From Chara braunii (lineage: Eukaryota > Streptophyta > Charophyceae > Charales > Characeae), in assembly GCA_003427395.1 (NCBI GenBank), contig BFEA01000579.1:548790-576586 (forward strand): a DNA stretch of 27,797 nt. Direction: 5' to 3'. The first letter of the stretch is position 1. The number at the start of each line of letters is the position of its first letter. The position numbers and the translations under genes are program-made. The notes beneath the pieces are model-generated. The model was not told the origin of the DNA. It did not search any database and saw nothing but the letters and a program-made list of their open reading frames with translations. Shown here piece after piece: positions 7,601-17,528 of this stretch.

Positions 7601-8357
7601 TGGTTAAAATGACCCTTTGGTTTTCTTATAAATGGGGGTAAAAATTGGGGGGTCGGTTAACCTTCTGTCACTTTATGGGCAAGAAATCTCAGTGAAACTT
7701 ACCAACATGAAGAGGAAGAAGATTGCGGTGGCATGGGCGGTGCGATGGTACCCTGGCAGTCAAATTGAATCCTTCCCAGTTGGGAAGCAATCAATGCTAC
7801 CACGGATCAATTTCCATTGTGACGGTGGAGATCAGTTAAACGAACGCTAGATGGTCTACATACATCCAGCGACATCGGGGAACGGCTGATACATTTCTCT
7901 AAGGAATGGTTGGGCGGGGAACGAGAGGGATGGGTAGCAGAAATATGCTGGTCAGGGGGATGGGAAGAGGAGAAGGGGGAAGAAGGCAGCCAAAAAGAGG
8001 TGCCAAGGGATTACTGCTTGAGATTTAAAGATTGGCTGACAATAGACCCCAACATCCCCATGAGACCCGCAGAGGAGTTTCCAGATCTGTAATTGCGTCT
8101 GTAACTGACGAATCCCTCATACATGTTGCACTCTGCTTGTCTTCCTGGTGGTTGTCTGGGTTGAGTGGTTAATTTGTTATCGTAGCTGGGATCTTTAGTT
8201 TTCCTTCTGATTGGCATCGGATGTGTGGCAGCAGGGGAGTTGATGGGTGAGACAGGAAACCGGAAGGAATAACCACTGGTGCCCCCCAGTGGCCCCTCCC
8301 TGAACCCTGTTAGGGTATAGGAAGGAGGAGGGAGAAAGGTACCATCTGGCCGTCTTT
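7601..8357. other. No gene seen
   Basis: Frames of 60-133 codons exist on both strands (for example 8412-8011 minus) but they lack recognisable domains. The only pattern is a purine-rich block at about 7905-7990. Confidence 0.45.
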
Positions 8358-8364
8358 TCACACC

Positions 8365-8408
8365 TGCCCAGTCAATCCTCTGATCTCCAGAGCAATCAAT
8401 GCTGGCAG
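8365..8408 (+). repeat. Short repeat module S1, copy A
   Basis: CAGTCAATCC, a hairpin (CTCTG, 5-base loop, CAGAG) and CAATCAATGCTGGCAGG occur in the same order as in copies at 8523-8565 (plus) and 9793-9838 (minus). In copy B the stem is CCCTGG/CCAGGG, so a T-A pair here corresponds to a C-G pair there. This copy lacks the A-tailed S2 module seen downstream of the other two. Confidence 0.65.
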
Positions 8409-8518
8409 GCATTCAGGGCCCCACTGATAGCAGGTTTGGTGGTCACTGGTGGCAGACTTTTTTTCAGCCTCTTCAATATTCTGTTCAGTGGCTGTTTTTT
8501 TTCCAGCGTTTTCAGTAA

Positions 8519-8733
8519 CCTGCTCAGTCAATCCCCTGGAATCCAGGGTAATCAATGCTGGCAGGAACCCTCTATATTGTTTTCTGACTACAGTCTGTAT
8601 ATGGGACGCTGGACCCGTTTTCCAGCAGGTGACGCTCCCCACCAATAGATGGAGTCTCTCCCCAGGTGGTAGTGGTGTCTGCTCTTATCAGCACCACTAT
8701 CACGGGTAGGAGTGGTTTAAAAAAAAAAAAAAT
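8519..8733 (+). mobile_element. A-tailed SINE-like repeat, copy B (S1+S2)
   Basis: Module S1 (8523-8565) is followed by a spacer and module S2 (about 8603-8712), ending in a 14-base A-run (8719-8733). S2 starts with GGGACGCTGGACCCG and contains a 6-bp stem GCTGGA (8608-8613) / TCCAGC (8621-8626) with a 7-base loop, then CGCTCCCCACCAATAGATGG, then a second potential hairpin (AGTGGTG ... CACCACT). The same S2 with an A-run occurs at 21620-21796, and a shortened S1+S2 with an A-run at 9838-9683 on the minus strand. Repeated A-tails at the same end imply spread through RNA. No clear pol III A and B boxes were seen, so calling it a SINE is inference. Confidence 0.6.
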
Positions 8734-8749
8734 CCATTGTGACGAATGC

Positions 8750-8790
8750 ATGGGACCCTGGGCCCTTTTGCCAGCGAGTGTTGCGCCGCA
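8750..8790 (+). repeat. Diverged extra S2 hairpin
   Basis: GGGACCCTGGGCCC and GCCAGCGAGTGTTGCGCCG parallel the beginning of S2, and four of the six stem pairs are kept. It lies just after the A-tail of copy B, so it may be a fragment of an older insertion. Confidence 0.4.
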
Positions 8791-9660
8791 CTTACAGAAC
8801 AGAACCATCACATAAGGGCGCAATCTCCATCTCTGAGGTCTCTCTTATCCCTTTGTGATGGACTCATGCAACTCAGAGTCTATGTTTGTTTACAGAAAAA
8901 CTAAGCGTGAAAAAAGGTCGTCTCCAGATATCTATTGATTGCACTATGTCACTTTCTCAGGGACAGGGGAACAGGCTAAGCCTTGTCTTGACAGTGCAAG
9001 CACTGCCTGTCCAAAACCGTCCGTGAGGATGTCTCACTTGTCTATATTCCATGGTGATCTGTCATATCTGTGTGCATGTGGCATATCCATTCTCACTATT
9101 AGCTTTTGCTTTTTCTTTCTTTCTTTCTTTTCCGATGATCTGCATGTGGCATATTCTTTTTTTTTCTTTTTTTAAAATTAAACCACCAGTACCTTTCCCA
9201 AGTTTCCCCGCTCGAAAAACATGCTTCAACCCCAAAGCCTGTCTTCCATATCGCTCTTTGCCTTTGTAGCTGGCCCTCCCCCCGAGTCCAAGACCTTTCA
9301 ATCAACGGAGAGAAGCGAGGCGGAGCTGTGTCATGCCCCTCGCTCCAATGTTGTGGCTGTTTGCTTTCTCAGCCAAAATGGATAGTCGTATCACTGTCGT
9401 ACCATGCTGTTTTGCTTCCAATGGCATGATCTCCCCAAGGCCTCTATAGTGGTGATTCATTCTAAAAGCAAGTAATCACTTCAATTTGGTCGTTCATCTC
9501 ACTGTGTGTGTTGGCTGTCCACCTCTCAGCCACACCTGTTTGCTGAACAGATCTTCATCTTCAAGCCTTTCCTTGAATTTCTGCATGTAATGTTGTGACA
9601 ATCCGAGAACTGCAGCGAGCTATTTTTGGTGCCCATCCTTTTGCTCGTAAGGTGATGTTA
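8791..9660. other. No gene seen
   Basis: T- and C-rich tracts (for example 9100-9175) give short spurious frames. No repeat, RNA gene or domain was recognised. Confidence 0.45.
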
Positions 9661-9682
9661 TGAAAAAAAAGAAAAAGAAGGA

Positions 9683-9838
9683 TTTTTTTTTTTTTTTTCG
9701 TGGGGAGCTTCACGTGCTGGGAACCGGGCCCAGCATCAATTTTGAAAAACAGAATGGTTGAAACAGAAGTTTTTTTTAAGAAAAATCCTTCCCCTGCCAG
9801 CATTGATTACCCTGGAACCCAGTGGATTGACTGAGCAG
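9683..9838 (-). mobile_element. A-tailed SINE-like repeat, copy C (inverted)
   Basis: Read on the minus strand, S1 (9838-9793) is followed by the start of S2 (about 9736-9699) and a run of A (9697-9683). The S2 stem here is GCTGGG/CCCAGC with a 7-base loop, so the terminal A-T pair of copy B has become G-C, a compensatory change. S2 is cut short: the A-run follows CTCCCCACG directly. Copies B and C face each other about 1 kb apart. Confidence 0.6.
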
Positions 9839-9934
9839 AGTACTCCACCTGTAAGGAATAGAAGGAGCAGCCTATGAATTAAGGAAAATGGATCTTGCTG
9901 CACAAAAGCCACAACCAAAACCAGACTATTTGCT

Positions 9935-10490
9935 GAAACTCAGCAGCCCAAGCCTCGACCTGCCTCAGCCCCTTATCTTATTATCAAGCCTCCACAAGGC
10001 CTCTCGCCCCCAACTGCTGAGTTATAAGGCAGCACGACCTGCCTCAGAAACCTCCCATCTGCTAGGCTACAAGGTGGCACAACCCACCTCGGCTCTGGCC
10101 AGCGTCGTCATGATAATGCCCCCGAACAGCCCCTGAACCACCTCCCCCCTCGGCGATTCCGAGACCTCTTACCAGGCCTCCAGAGCTCCCGTCACGCTCG
10201 AGTTACAGGGCAGCACGACCAAACCCGCAGCTCAACCCGCAGCTCCGACCAGCATCGTTCTAGCCCGGTTATTCAAAGGCCCAAGGATACAAGTAGCATC
10301 GACACAGCGTCAGCCCGGCCACCAAGCGTCATCATAGTCCCGATTCCAGGTTGCCGCCACTAACCAGGCTAATCCAGGCGGGGTTAGCTACCCACGGCCG
10401 GTACCCATCGAGCCGCTGCCCGACGCCAATCGTATCCGCTACCAGCCTCCCCCACGCAAACTCAGTCCAACCTCCCCAACTCCGTCATTG
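9935..10490 (+). repeat. Dispersed GC-rich repeat family R1, copy 2
   Basis: Homologous to 955-1175 and longer. It shows degenerate internal periodicity: GAGTTATAAGGCAGCACGACC, GGCTACAAGGTGGCACAACCC and GAGTTACAGGGCAGCACGACC lie at about 10016, 10061 and 10199, and two of them are followed by a GGCC/GACC-AGC-TCGT block. No protein-coding potential beyond the low stop density of C-rich sequence is evident. Confidence 0.65.
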
Positions 10491-10730
10491 TAATGAAATT
10501 TAGGCATCTTTCTTCAGCAGGACACAAACGCCATGATCAAACTGCAATTTCCTACCCCTCGGAAATTCCAGTCTCCGTCCTCGAAGAGGCGAACCATCGT
10601 TGCCCAACGCCAATCGCACTAGGGTTACTCCTCCTCAGCCGGTACCCATCAAACTGCCTAAACTGCCCAACGCCAAATTGAATCGCATCTGATGAGAAAT
10701 CCCCCCAGCCGGTACCCATCAAGCAACTCT
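10391..10730 (+). repeat. KpnI-containing imperfect repeats (CCGGTACCCATC)
   Basis: CCGGTACCCATC occurs three times, near 10400, 10639 and 10709. The first two copies are followed, and the third is preceded, by a CTGCCC-ACGCCAAT or CAACGCCAAAT block and ATCG-ATC-type sequence. The array is irregular (spacings about 240 and 70 bp) and continues on from R1 copy 2, so both may belong to one element. Confidence 0.55.
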
Positions 10731-10739
10731 GCTCCATCC

Positions 10740-12060
10740 CGGGCCCCTGCCTCATACCGTAAAGGTGCAGACCAGAACAAGAACCGCCCTCTCTCACATA
10801 GTACAAGATAGCACAGCGGAAGGCGTAAATACCAATGATCCGAACAATCAATGTTGCAATGCAGCCCAAACATACATCATCATCATTCCATGGTGTGAAG
10901 GGGCGGCCTGGCACTCACACAGGAAGAATGCGCCAGTCCCCAACCATACACAGACGAAGAAGAGGGGGGTTAGACAAAGAAGAGGGGAAGATGGGAATGT
11001 CGTCAACACCAAGTCTTCGGTACAGGTCCCAAATAATCCCTCGTCAAATGTCTGAATCCCAATGTCGAGTCTGGATCCAATGTCGTCAAGTCCCAAAGTC
11101 ACCAATCTCTCTCTCTCGTAGTCTGCAGGTACTGAGAAGTTAGATAGCAAGAGGGTGATATTTTTCACGATCATGCCAGGACGAAGACACACCGGATTGT
11201 TAGTAACCACGTAGAGAGCTGACCGGACCAACGGGCATGGCCTCGTTGCACACTGGTTGACTTCTTCGTCACACGTGAGGAAGAACGCGGAGGTCCTTCG
11301 CCATATCCCGCCATGAAGGAGGGGTGAAGGCGACAAAGGATAGCAGCTTCCGGAAACCCTTGTGCAAGACATCGTCATCATTGTGTGGACCTGGAAGATG
11401 AGAAGGCACAACGATAAGAAGTGGGGAGGAGAGAATGACGGAACACGCCTGCTGGCAATGACGGCAGTGAACATAGAGATAGGAAGGCGAGGACTGGAAG
11501 AGGCAGCGGGTGTGGAAGAAAACTGACCACCACAAACGGCAAAGAGCGGTGGACAAGCAGGGAGGATGTCGTACTGTGCTATCCCACAAGAAGACCGAGA
11601 ACAAAGAAGGCGGAACCCTAAAAAATAAAATTGACGTCATCGGAAAAGCAAAATGGCGGCAATTGAGGAGAGAAGTGGGAGGCACCACGAGGGAGACTCC
11701 ATAAAGGAGGGAGAGAAGAGTTGTCATGAGGAAAGAGGAGGAAGATGGGTGAAGCGAGGAAGAAGACACCTCAACAGAGGTGAGAGAAGAGACGTCATAC
11801 GGAAGTCCCAACAGCCGGGTACTGACTACGGAGACGACTCGTGAGGGTGCGAAAGAAAGACACGTGGAGCACACTACAACAGAAGTATGGGAAGTGACAT
11901 TGTGAGAAAAGTTCCAAAAATCGGGACGAACGACACCAGGTGCAACTAGCAGCGGGAGAGTATCGGAAGATCGAGGGTGAGATCCTCCTTGGCCGGCAGT
12001 CCCACCACTCCACCTCCGATACTCTGAGCCCTCTGAACCCCCTGCCATCACTCCCCTTCC
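10740..12060. other. Purine-rich non-coding region, possible LINE 5' leader
   Basis: The plus strand is G/A-rich over 11280-12010, so the minus strand has long stop-poor frames (11474-10848 and 12312-11269) rich in Ser, Leu and Pro without recognisable domains. Position just before the LINE makes a 5' UTR plausible for part of it, but no boundary or target duplication was seen. Confidence 0.35.
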
Positions 12061-12063
12061 CTG

Positions 12064-12208
12064 CCCCCCCCCCCCCCCCCCCCCCCCCACCCCCCCCCCC
12101 CCCCNNNNNNNNNNNNNNNNNNNNNNNNNNNNNNNNNNNNNNNNNNNNNNNNNNNNNNNNNNNNNNNNNNNNNNNNNNNNNNNNNNNNNNNNNNNNNNCC
12201 CCCCCCCC
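12064..12208. other. Poly-C tract interrupted by assembly gap
   Basis: A near-pure C run (12064-12104, one A) is followed by 94 N (12105-12198) and ten more C (12199-12208). The true length of the run is unknown. The G-rich complement could fold into G-quadruplexes, which may explain why sequencing failed here. Confidence 0.9.
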
Positions 12209-12247
12209 TCTGCCATCTCCACCACCAAAAAACTATGCCAGCCCTGA

Positions 12248-13879
12248 TTGTCTGTATCTAGACAGGTCCTGCGCGATCGACGCGGGCACCACAAAAGGTC
12301 ACGATCGGCCAAACGGCCATCATATGTGAATTATCTCTCACTATCACTCCAGCGCCCTCAACACGACGACACGCACGACCCACACGACATTCTAATGACA
12401 GATGGAAGCAAGGATGCAGGGGGTCAACAAACCACACTCCTACCAAACAATGATAAATTGGGGGAGGAAGACTCGCCCCCACGGGTGGGACCCCGACCGC
12501 ACAGGAAGAACAATCTCATCAACCTATGCCCTATGTTGGTACCCCCACGGTCCGACCGCCTGCAGGAGCATGGGCGACTAAACTGGTGATTGGTTCGACA
12601 TTGCCAAACATAGAAAGGGGCGAGAATCCCCTGCAACAGGGCCCTTGATGCCATGAGCCTGATGAGAGCCCACTTCATACAGAAACTTCATGTGCGGCCC
12701 TAGAGAAAATTTATTGGAAAAAATGGGTATATCTATCCCCATGCAATTTTCTCCCCACAGGCCCTGGCCAATCGAGACATGATCTACGCCAAGAATGCGG
12801 TGCAGTTCAGATTTCCGACAGAAACAGCAAGCACCCCGATCAATGACAAACTGACATGGGTCAACGGTCGATTGAGATCCATCAAAGCTGACAACCAAGC
12901 TGTGCAGGACGATTTCCTCATCGAAACTATTGACGCCACAACTGTGACAGTAATCACCATCTATTCGATTGACAGGGAAAACCTGCTCAGAATGCAAAAC
13001 CTCAAATTCCACGGACGATCTGTGGAATTGTGACAGTGGATGCCCCTCAACCCGATCACATCCGACCAGCGCAGAGAACAGCTGATGAACAACCACTTTT
13101 GGGTTGAACTGCGACTTGCACCGCTATGCGTCCAAGGCGCGATCTTGGCAGATCTTGAGCAAATTGCGTCGGTTCTGGGGTATATAAATGACCTGCCTCA
13201 GGCTATTCCTAAAAGGGATGACTCACTATTGGTGGCAGTGGACTGGGACCCGAAGAATGCCTTCCCTGTCAGCGGCCAGTGGTCTTTCTCACACGCAAAC
13301 CGCTTCTACGCAGTGCAGGTCAGCCACCCATAGGACCCCTGGTGCTACGCGTGCAAAACCAGAGGGCACCTATGTACAGACTCACAATGTCCCAATCACA
13401 GAAATGTGCTGACACAAGGATTGGTACAGTCACATCCACAAGGTCAGGGAAGATGGATCCCGGAAGACCAGGCACTCCATGGATGGGTCTTCCACAAAAA
13501 GTCCATCAGACTCCCATGAGAATGGAGATGGGAGGGGCAGGGGCGCCCCCCCCCCCTCTGCCGACCACAGCATCGCCAAGAGGAGGTCACCCCAGGGAAG
13601 GAAAGGACACTCCGATTGGTAGAACGGTACCATCCAGGCAGGCCTATCGGCTGCCTACGAGCAACATGACCATCTGCAGCTGTCCCCGCTAGCCAAGATC
13701 GCCCCCTTCATCAGTCTGCTCGACTGATGCAACAGTCGGCACAACAGCAACAGACAAAACACTCTACGCACCAACCTGCAAAGCGGCCGGCACAACAACA
13801 CAAGTCACTGAGGCAGCAACAACTCACGGAGTTGGAACCATCACCAAAACAACGTCTGGAGCATACACAACAGAAGTAG
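12248..13879 (+). pseudogene. LINE ORF1, N-terminal part: DUF4283-like and CCHC zinc knuckle
   Basis: The reading passes through several frames. A Met-led frame from 12248 gives an acidic N-terminus. Near 12560-12640 another frame reads AWATKLVIGSTLPNIERG. From 12641 frame 2 continues through in-frame stops at 12701, 13031, 13331, 13517, 13667 and 13877. The stretch 12779-13330 (KNAVQFRFPTETAS ... WVNGRLRSIKA ... FLIETID ... FWVELRLAPLCVQGA ... IASVLGYINDLPQ) follows the DUF4283 pattern of plant LINE ORF1 proteins, an RNA-binding module. It is followed by WCYACKTRGHLCTDSQC (13340-13390), a variant CCHC knuckle with six instead of four residues before the last Cys. Several stops sit where Gln or Arg would be expected. 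Confidence 0.65.
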
Positions 13880-15010
13880 AACCAACAGGAACTGCCCCAA
13901 AAAGAGACAACCCATCCAGCACCGGCTCCTCCGCAGGACAATCAACCACAACAAGAGAGGACCGAAACACACTTGTCTCGTCAGCAGAGTACTCAGCAAC
14001 GACGCTCACCTCGGGAAGGCATGGCAACAGCAGAGGAAACAAGAAGGAAGTGCCTCCAACAATGGAAGGCTAAAATCGATCAAGCCTGTGCCCAACACAC
14101 GTATGGGAATGAGGAGAGGGAACAACAACAACAACAACAATCGATGTTGTACCGAGATAGGGGAACAATTGAACCCGTCAACCCCCCCCTGTCAAATATT
14201 GAAGAAAGCCAGCAGCCTCCCTCGCCCATTGTATGTGAGATAGTAACCGAGGAGGTAGTCAAACACACAACTTTGGAGGACAGGAAGAATGAGAGGGGAA
14301 TGGGACTGCAACCCCCCCCGCGCCCAGAACTTGAGCTCATGGAAGGAGTCGAGCTTGCTACGGATAGCTCACTGGGGAACGTTCCTATGGACATGACCGG
14401 ATCGCAAGCCTGGTCTGTGGACACTGAAATAGCTGCAGGACTGATCCCAATGGGTCCGACGGACCCCCCTCTGAACCATCAGGGGGTGATCTCGGATCTG
14501 GCGCTAAGGCTCCCAGAGGGGCTGAAATACACAACTGGCAGGGACAGCACCCTCCAAGCAATATTACGGAATGAGCAGTATGGGGCACTGCTGCCACCGC
14601 TGTCAACCCTTCAGGGACAGCAATACACAGTGCCAGGGGAATACCTTGTTGCCCCAGGCATTGGGGTAATGGATAAGTCCCCCGAAGGGATTATGCCAAA
14701 TGTACTGGAGCCCCCGGAAGCCCCCCCCCCACCACCGGGGACTGAGGTGCAAATGGGAGAAGCATCGAGTACCCTGGATAACCGGGTGGACCACGGAAAG
14801 GAACCACAGTCCCAGAACAATCACACGAGTGCCCCCAAGCACCTTTCGAAAGACAAGAAAGTGAGGGTCAGGCTGAAGGTCATCACAGACACGGTCTTGA
14901 TGGGGATGTTAGCACACGAGGGGCAGATGACTATCCCACCCCTCCATTGGGAGAACATCCGAAGAGCCTTCATGACCACAGCCTCACTCACACAGTCCGC
15001 CTGCAATTGA
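13880..15010 (+). pseudogene. LINE ORF1, middle part: Gln/Pro-rich extension
   Basis: Same frame as the zinc-knuckle part, open from 13880 to TGA at 15008. It is very Gln-rich at first (QQPQQER, SRQQSTQQRR, and a (CAA)n-encoded poly-Gln near 14124-14141), then Pro/Glu-rich, and ends in a basic segment (KDKKVRVRLKVITD) and HWENIRRAF. No known domain was recognised. The protein sequence seems to continue in the next frame at about 14990-15010, so a single frameshift separates it from the next part. The apparent start in this stretch is not a real start. Confidence 0.5.
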
Positions 15011-16301
15011 TTGGCAGAGTGTGGCCATCAGAATCAAAGACGCGGTCTATGCTCTCAGAGAAAAGGTCATAAAAGCACGATACCAAGTACACCCGCAACA
15101 GCCCATGCCAGAACACAACATGGCATTGGTCACTACCTCTAACATTGTCTGTCAAGGAGAGAGTAAAACTGAGGATATTACCTGGGAAGGCATCTCCTGG
15201 CCAACTGTGATCGTACAGGAACTGGAAAGTATCATAGGGAGGGAACAACAGGAGGATGCGCTAGTCTCCATAGCCCCGGAGCAACTGGTGCCACCACACC
15301 TCCTCAGACCTCTCCTTCACATCAAGGACATCTTGGCACAAGAGGCAATGGGGAGGTTGCAACCAATCTCTGAAAACAATCGACCGCAGAACCAAACAAC
15401 ATGGATATTGGGCATGGGTCAGAAATTTGACATTGGGTCAGATGTACAATCAGATGGAGATAAACACAGTTCTGACCCGGAAAACAATACTGAATCTGAG
15501 TTGGAATGGGACATCCCTGAGATGGACTGTGTCCCCTTCACACATGTCGATCCCCACCGGATGCCCCTACTCACTGGACAGCAACAACAACAACAACAAC
15601 ATTATTATCTGGACGGGGGAACAACATCGACTGGTTGGGAATTGGGTATGCCTCCATCACCACCTCACCGAACGCAACCGGGCCAAAATGAGGGTACGGA
15701 GATTCAGGAAAGTGTGACCGAGTCCAAAAAATATGTTCTCATCAAAGATTACTTGTCCACCCTGATCAGTCCCCAACCTCCAATAATCTGGTCTGCAGGG
15801 GTAGTAATTTTGTCAATCAGAAGAGAGAACGAGGACGCACAATGGCAGTTGGGCCTCCGCCCCAACCCACTGAGGATTCCTAAACTGCCAGCCAAAGCCC
15901 AGGCCAGCAATAGCCCGTTGGGAGTCACACTAGAAGGATGGAGGAGCCATGCAACCCAGCAGATGACCAGGAATGATCTCAAATGGCACATCACTCAAAA
16001 TGGAGACACTGATGTGAAGGGCACTGTGTTCCCACAGGATCTTCCATTTCCAAAGGGGGTTACTCCTATCCTGCTCCTGTTCCCACACGCCTCACAAACG
16101 GCACAGACAGGGTCTAACCTGCAATGGATGACACAGAAACAACTTTCCAACATGCCGACATCCAAATTAAGAACAAATCTGATATTGACAAAAGAAGAAC
16201 AAATTCTCTTCCTCCGTATCATCTTGGAAGAAGCATTCTTGAAAGCTCACCAACAGTGGGATGACCCACCATTTGTCAAACAGATCCAATCTGCGGCATA
16301 G
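15003..16301 (+). pseudogene. LINE ORF1, C-terminal part of unknown fold
   Basis: About 430 codons open to TAG at 16299. The frame has no AUG at its beginning (the first listed codon at 15021 is GTG) and is open upstream into the previous part, so it reads as the continuation of ORF1 after a frameshift. It holds a poly-Gln tract at about 15580-15600, an acidic stretch (SDPENNTESELEWD) and a globular-looking C-terminus (ILTKEEQILFLRIILEEAF). I recognise no family. With this part the ancestral ORF1 would be around 1300 codons, much longer than typical plant L1 ORF1. Confidence 0.5.
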
Positions 16302-16364
16302 ACACCCAAAATGCGTTACACGGAAACTCATAAACACACATAAACACACAGCATCCAAGAACGC

Positions 16365-17528
16365 ATGGCAAGCCACCACCTAAACAACCTAATGTCAGAA
16401 CAGGATCACCTTGTTGTTCAAAATGGATACGAGCAGGGGAGCCCTGGCCCAATCCGTCGAGGACAGCGACAACAACGACCTGGAGACTTAGTGAGCAGGA
16501 GGGAGGACCCCCAAGCGACCCAAGATCCCCAGCAGCAGCCACAACAAATGGGGCCGCAAGGTCCCCCAGCCTGCCCCAGCCCTCCATGCCCGGCCCCTCC
16601 GGTGAGACGCCCACCACAATGGGCCAAAAAGGTGATGGAGGCTGATCTAGACATTAGATCGTTTAATGTCAATGGACTTGCCCAACCCAATGAACAAAAG
16701 CGGAAAGCAATTTGGGACCAAATTACTGAGGACACGAGAGGGAGATGACCGGATGCGATTGCAGTGCAAGAGACTCATTTAACAGACTCCCCAACGCATC
16801 GGGCGAGAGCCAAGCAAGTATGGCCCTACACATCTTATGCAGCCCCAGCACGGGCAACAACCTTCACAAGAGTGGCTATATGGGTCCATCCCACATCTAG
16901 ACTAACTTCGGAACATGCAGAATAGGACGGAGTGGAAGGGAGGTGGGTCTGTCTCAAGGCCTCTCTAGGAACGGAAATACTTTATTTAGTATGTATTTAT
17001 GCTCCTAATGACCCGATCCAAAGAGCGGTTTTTTTTGCCTCCCTCCAACAGATACTACCCAGGGATGCCCCAATAATAATCATGGGGGACTATAATACAA
17101 CGCTGGACCCATCACTAGATAGAAGATCTCCCTCGCAAAACTAGCAACAAAACCAAAGGCAGAACGGGCCGAATGTGGCAGCCCTGAGACAGCTCATGGT
17201 CGATCTAGACCATATAGACTCATATAGACAGCTGCACTCAGCTAAAAAAGCCTATACGTGTACCAGGTCCAGGGGAGAAATAGGCATAGCGAATTCCAGA
17301 ATAGACCTTGAACTCGTATCGGATGAATTGGCAGGCCTTCTCACAGTAGCGGATATATGCACTATTTCGCCATGTAATTCCTTCGACCACAGGATGACGG
17401 TTTTGGGGCTTTCCTTTCACTCTCATATTAGCAAAGGTTCAGGGTTCTTCAAATTTAATGCCTCGTTTTTCACACTGTCAACTTTTCAGTGCTAGGTGAA
17501 AGAATTTTGGGTGTACTGGACAGTTTAA
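16365..17528 (+). pseudogene. LINE ORF2, APE-type endonuclease domain
   Basis: Starts at AUG 16365, after an in-frame TAA at 16341. After a Gln/Pro-rich lead come the exonuclease-endonuclease-phosphatase motifs in order: RSFNVNGL (about 16657), AVQETHLT (about 16761), YAPND (about 17000), GDYNTTLDPSLDR (about 17083), SRIDLELVSDE (about 17296) and SFDHRM (about 17380). These supply the metal-binding Asn and Glu, the GD-N pair and the catalytic Asp and His of LINE target-site nicking. In-frame stops at 16746 (TGA), 16923, 17142, 17493 (TAG) and 17526 (TAA) break it. Frame is the same throughout, so decay here is by substitutions only. Confidence 0.85.

Noticed and set aside
7632-7850. 72-codon plus-strand frame
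   Set aside because: No domain, no splice context, ordinary chance length.
10686-10700. Hammerhead-like CTGATGAGAAA
   Set aside because: There is no stem II between CTGATGA and GAAA and no flanking stems I and III; other CTGATGA hits (12658, 26693) fail too.
10848-11474. 208-codon minus-strand frame
   Set aside because: Ser/Leu/Cys-rich product of purine-rich plus strand; no domain or start context.
11269-12312. 347-codon minus-strand frame
   Set aside because: Crosses the assembly gap and poly-C run; only low stop density in pyrimidine-rich sequence.
12578-13096. 172-codon minus-strand frame
   Set aside because: Antisense shadow of the DUF4283-like part of LINE ORF1.
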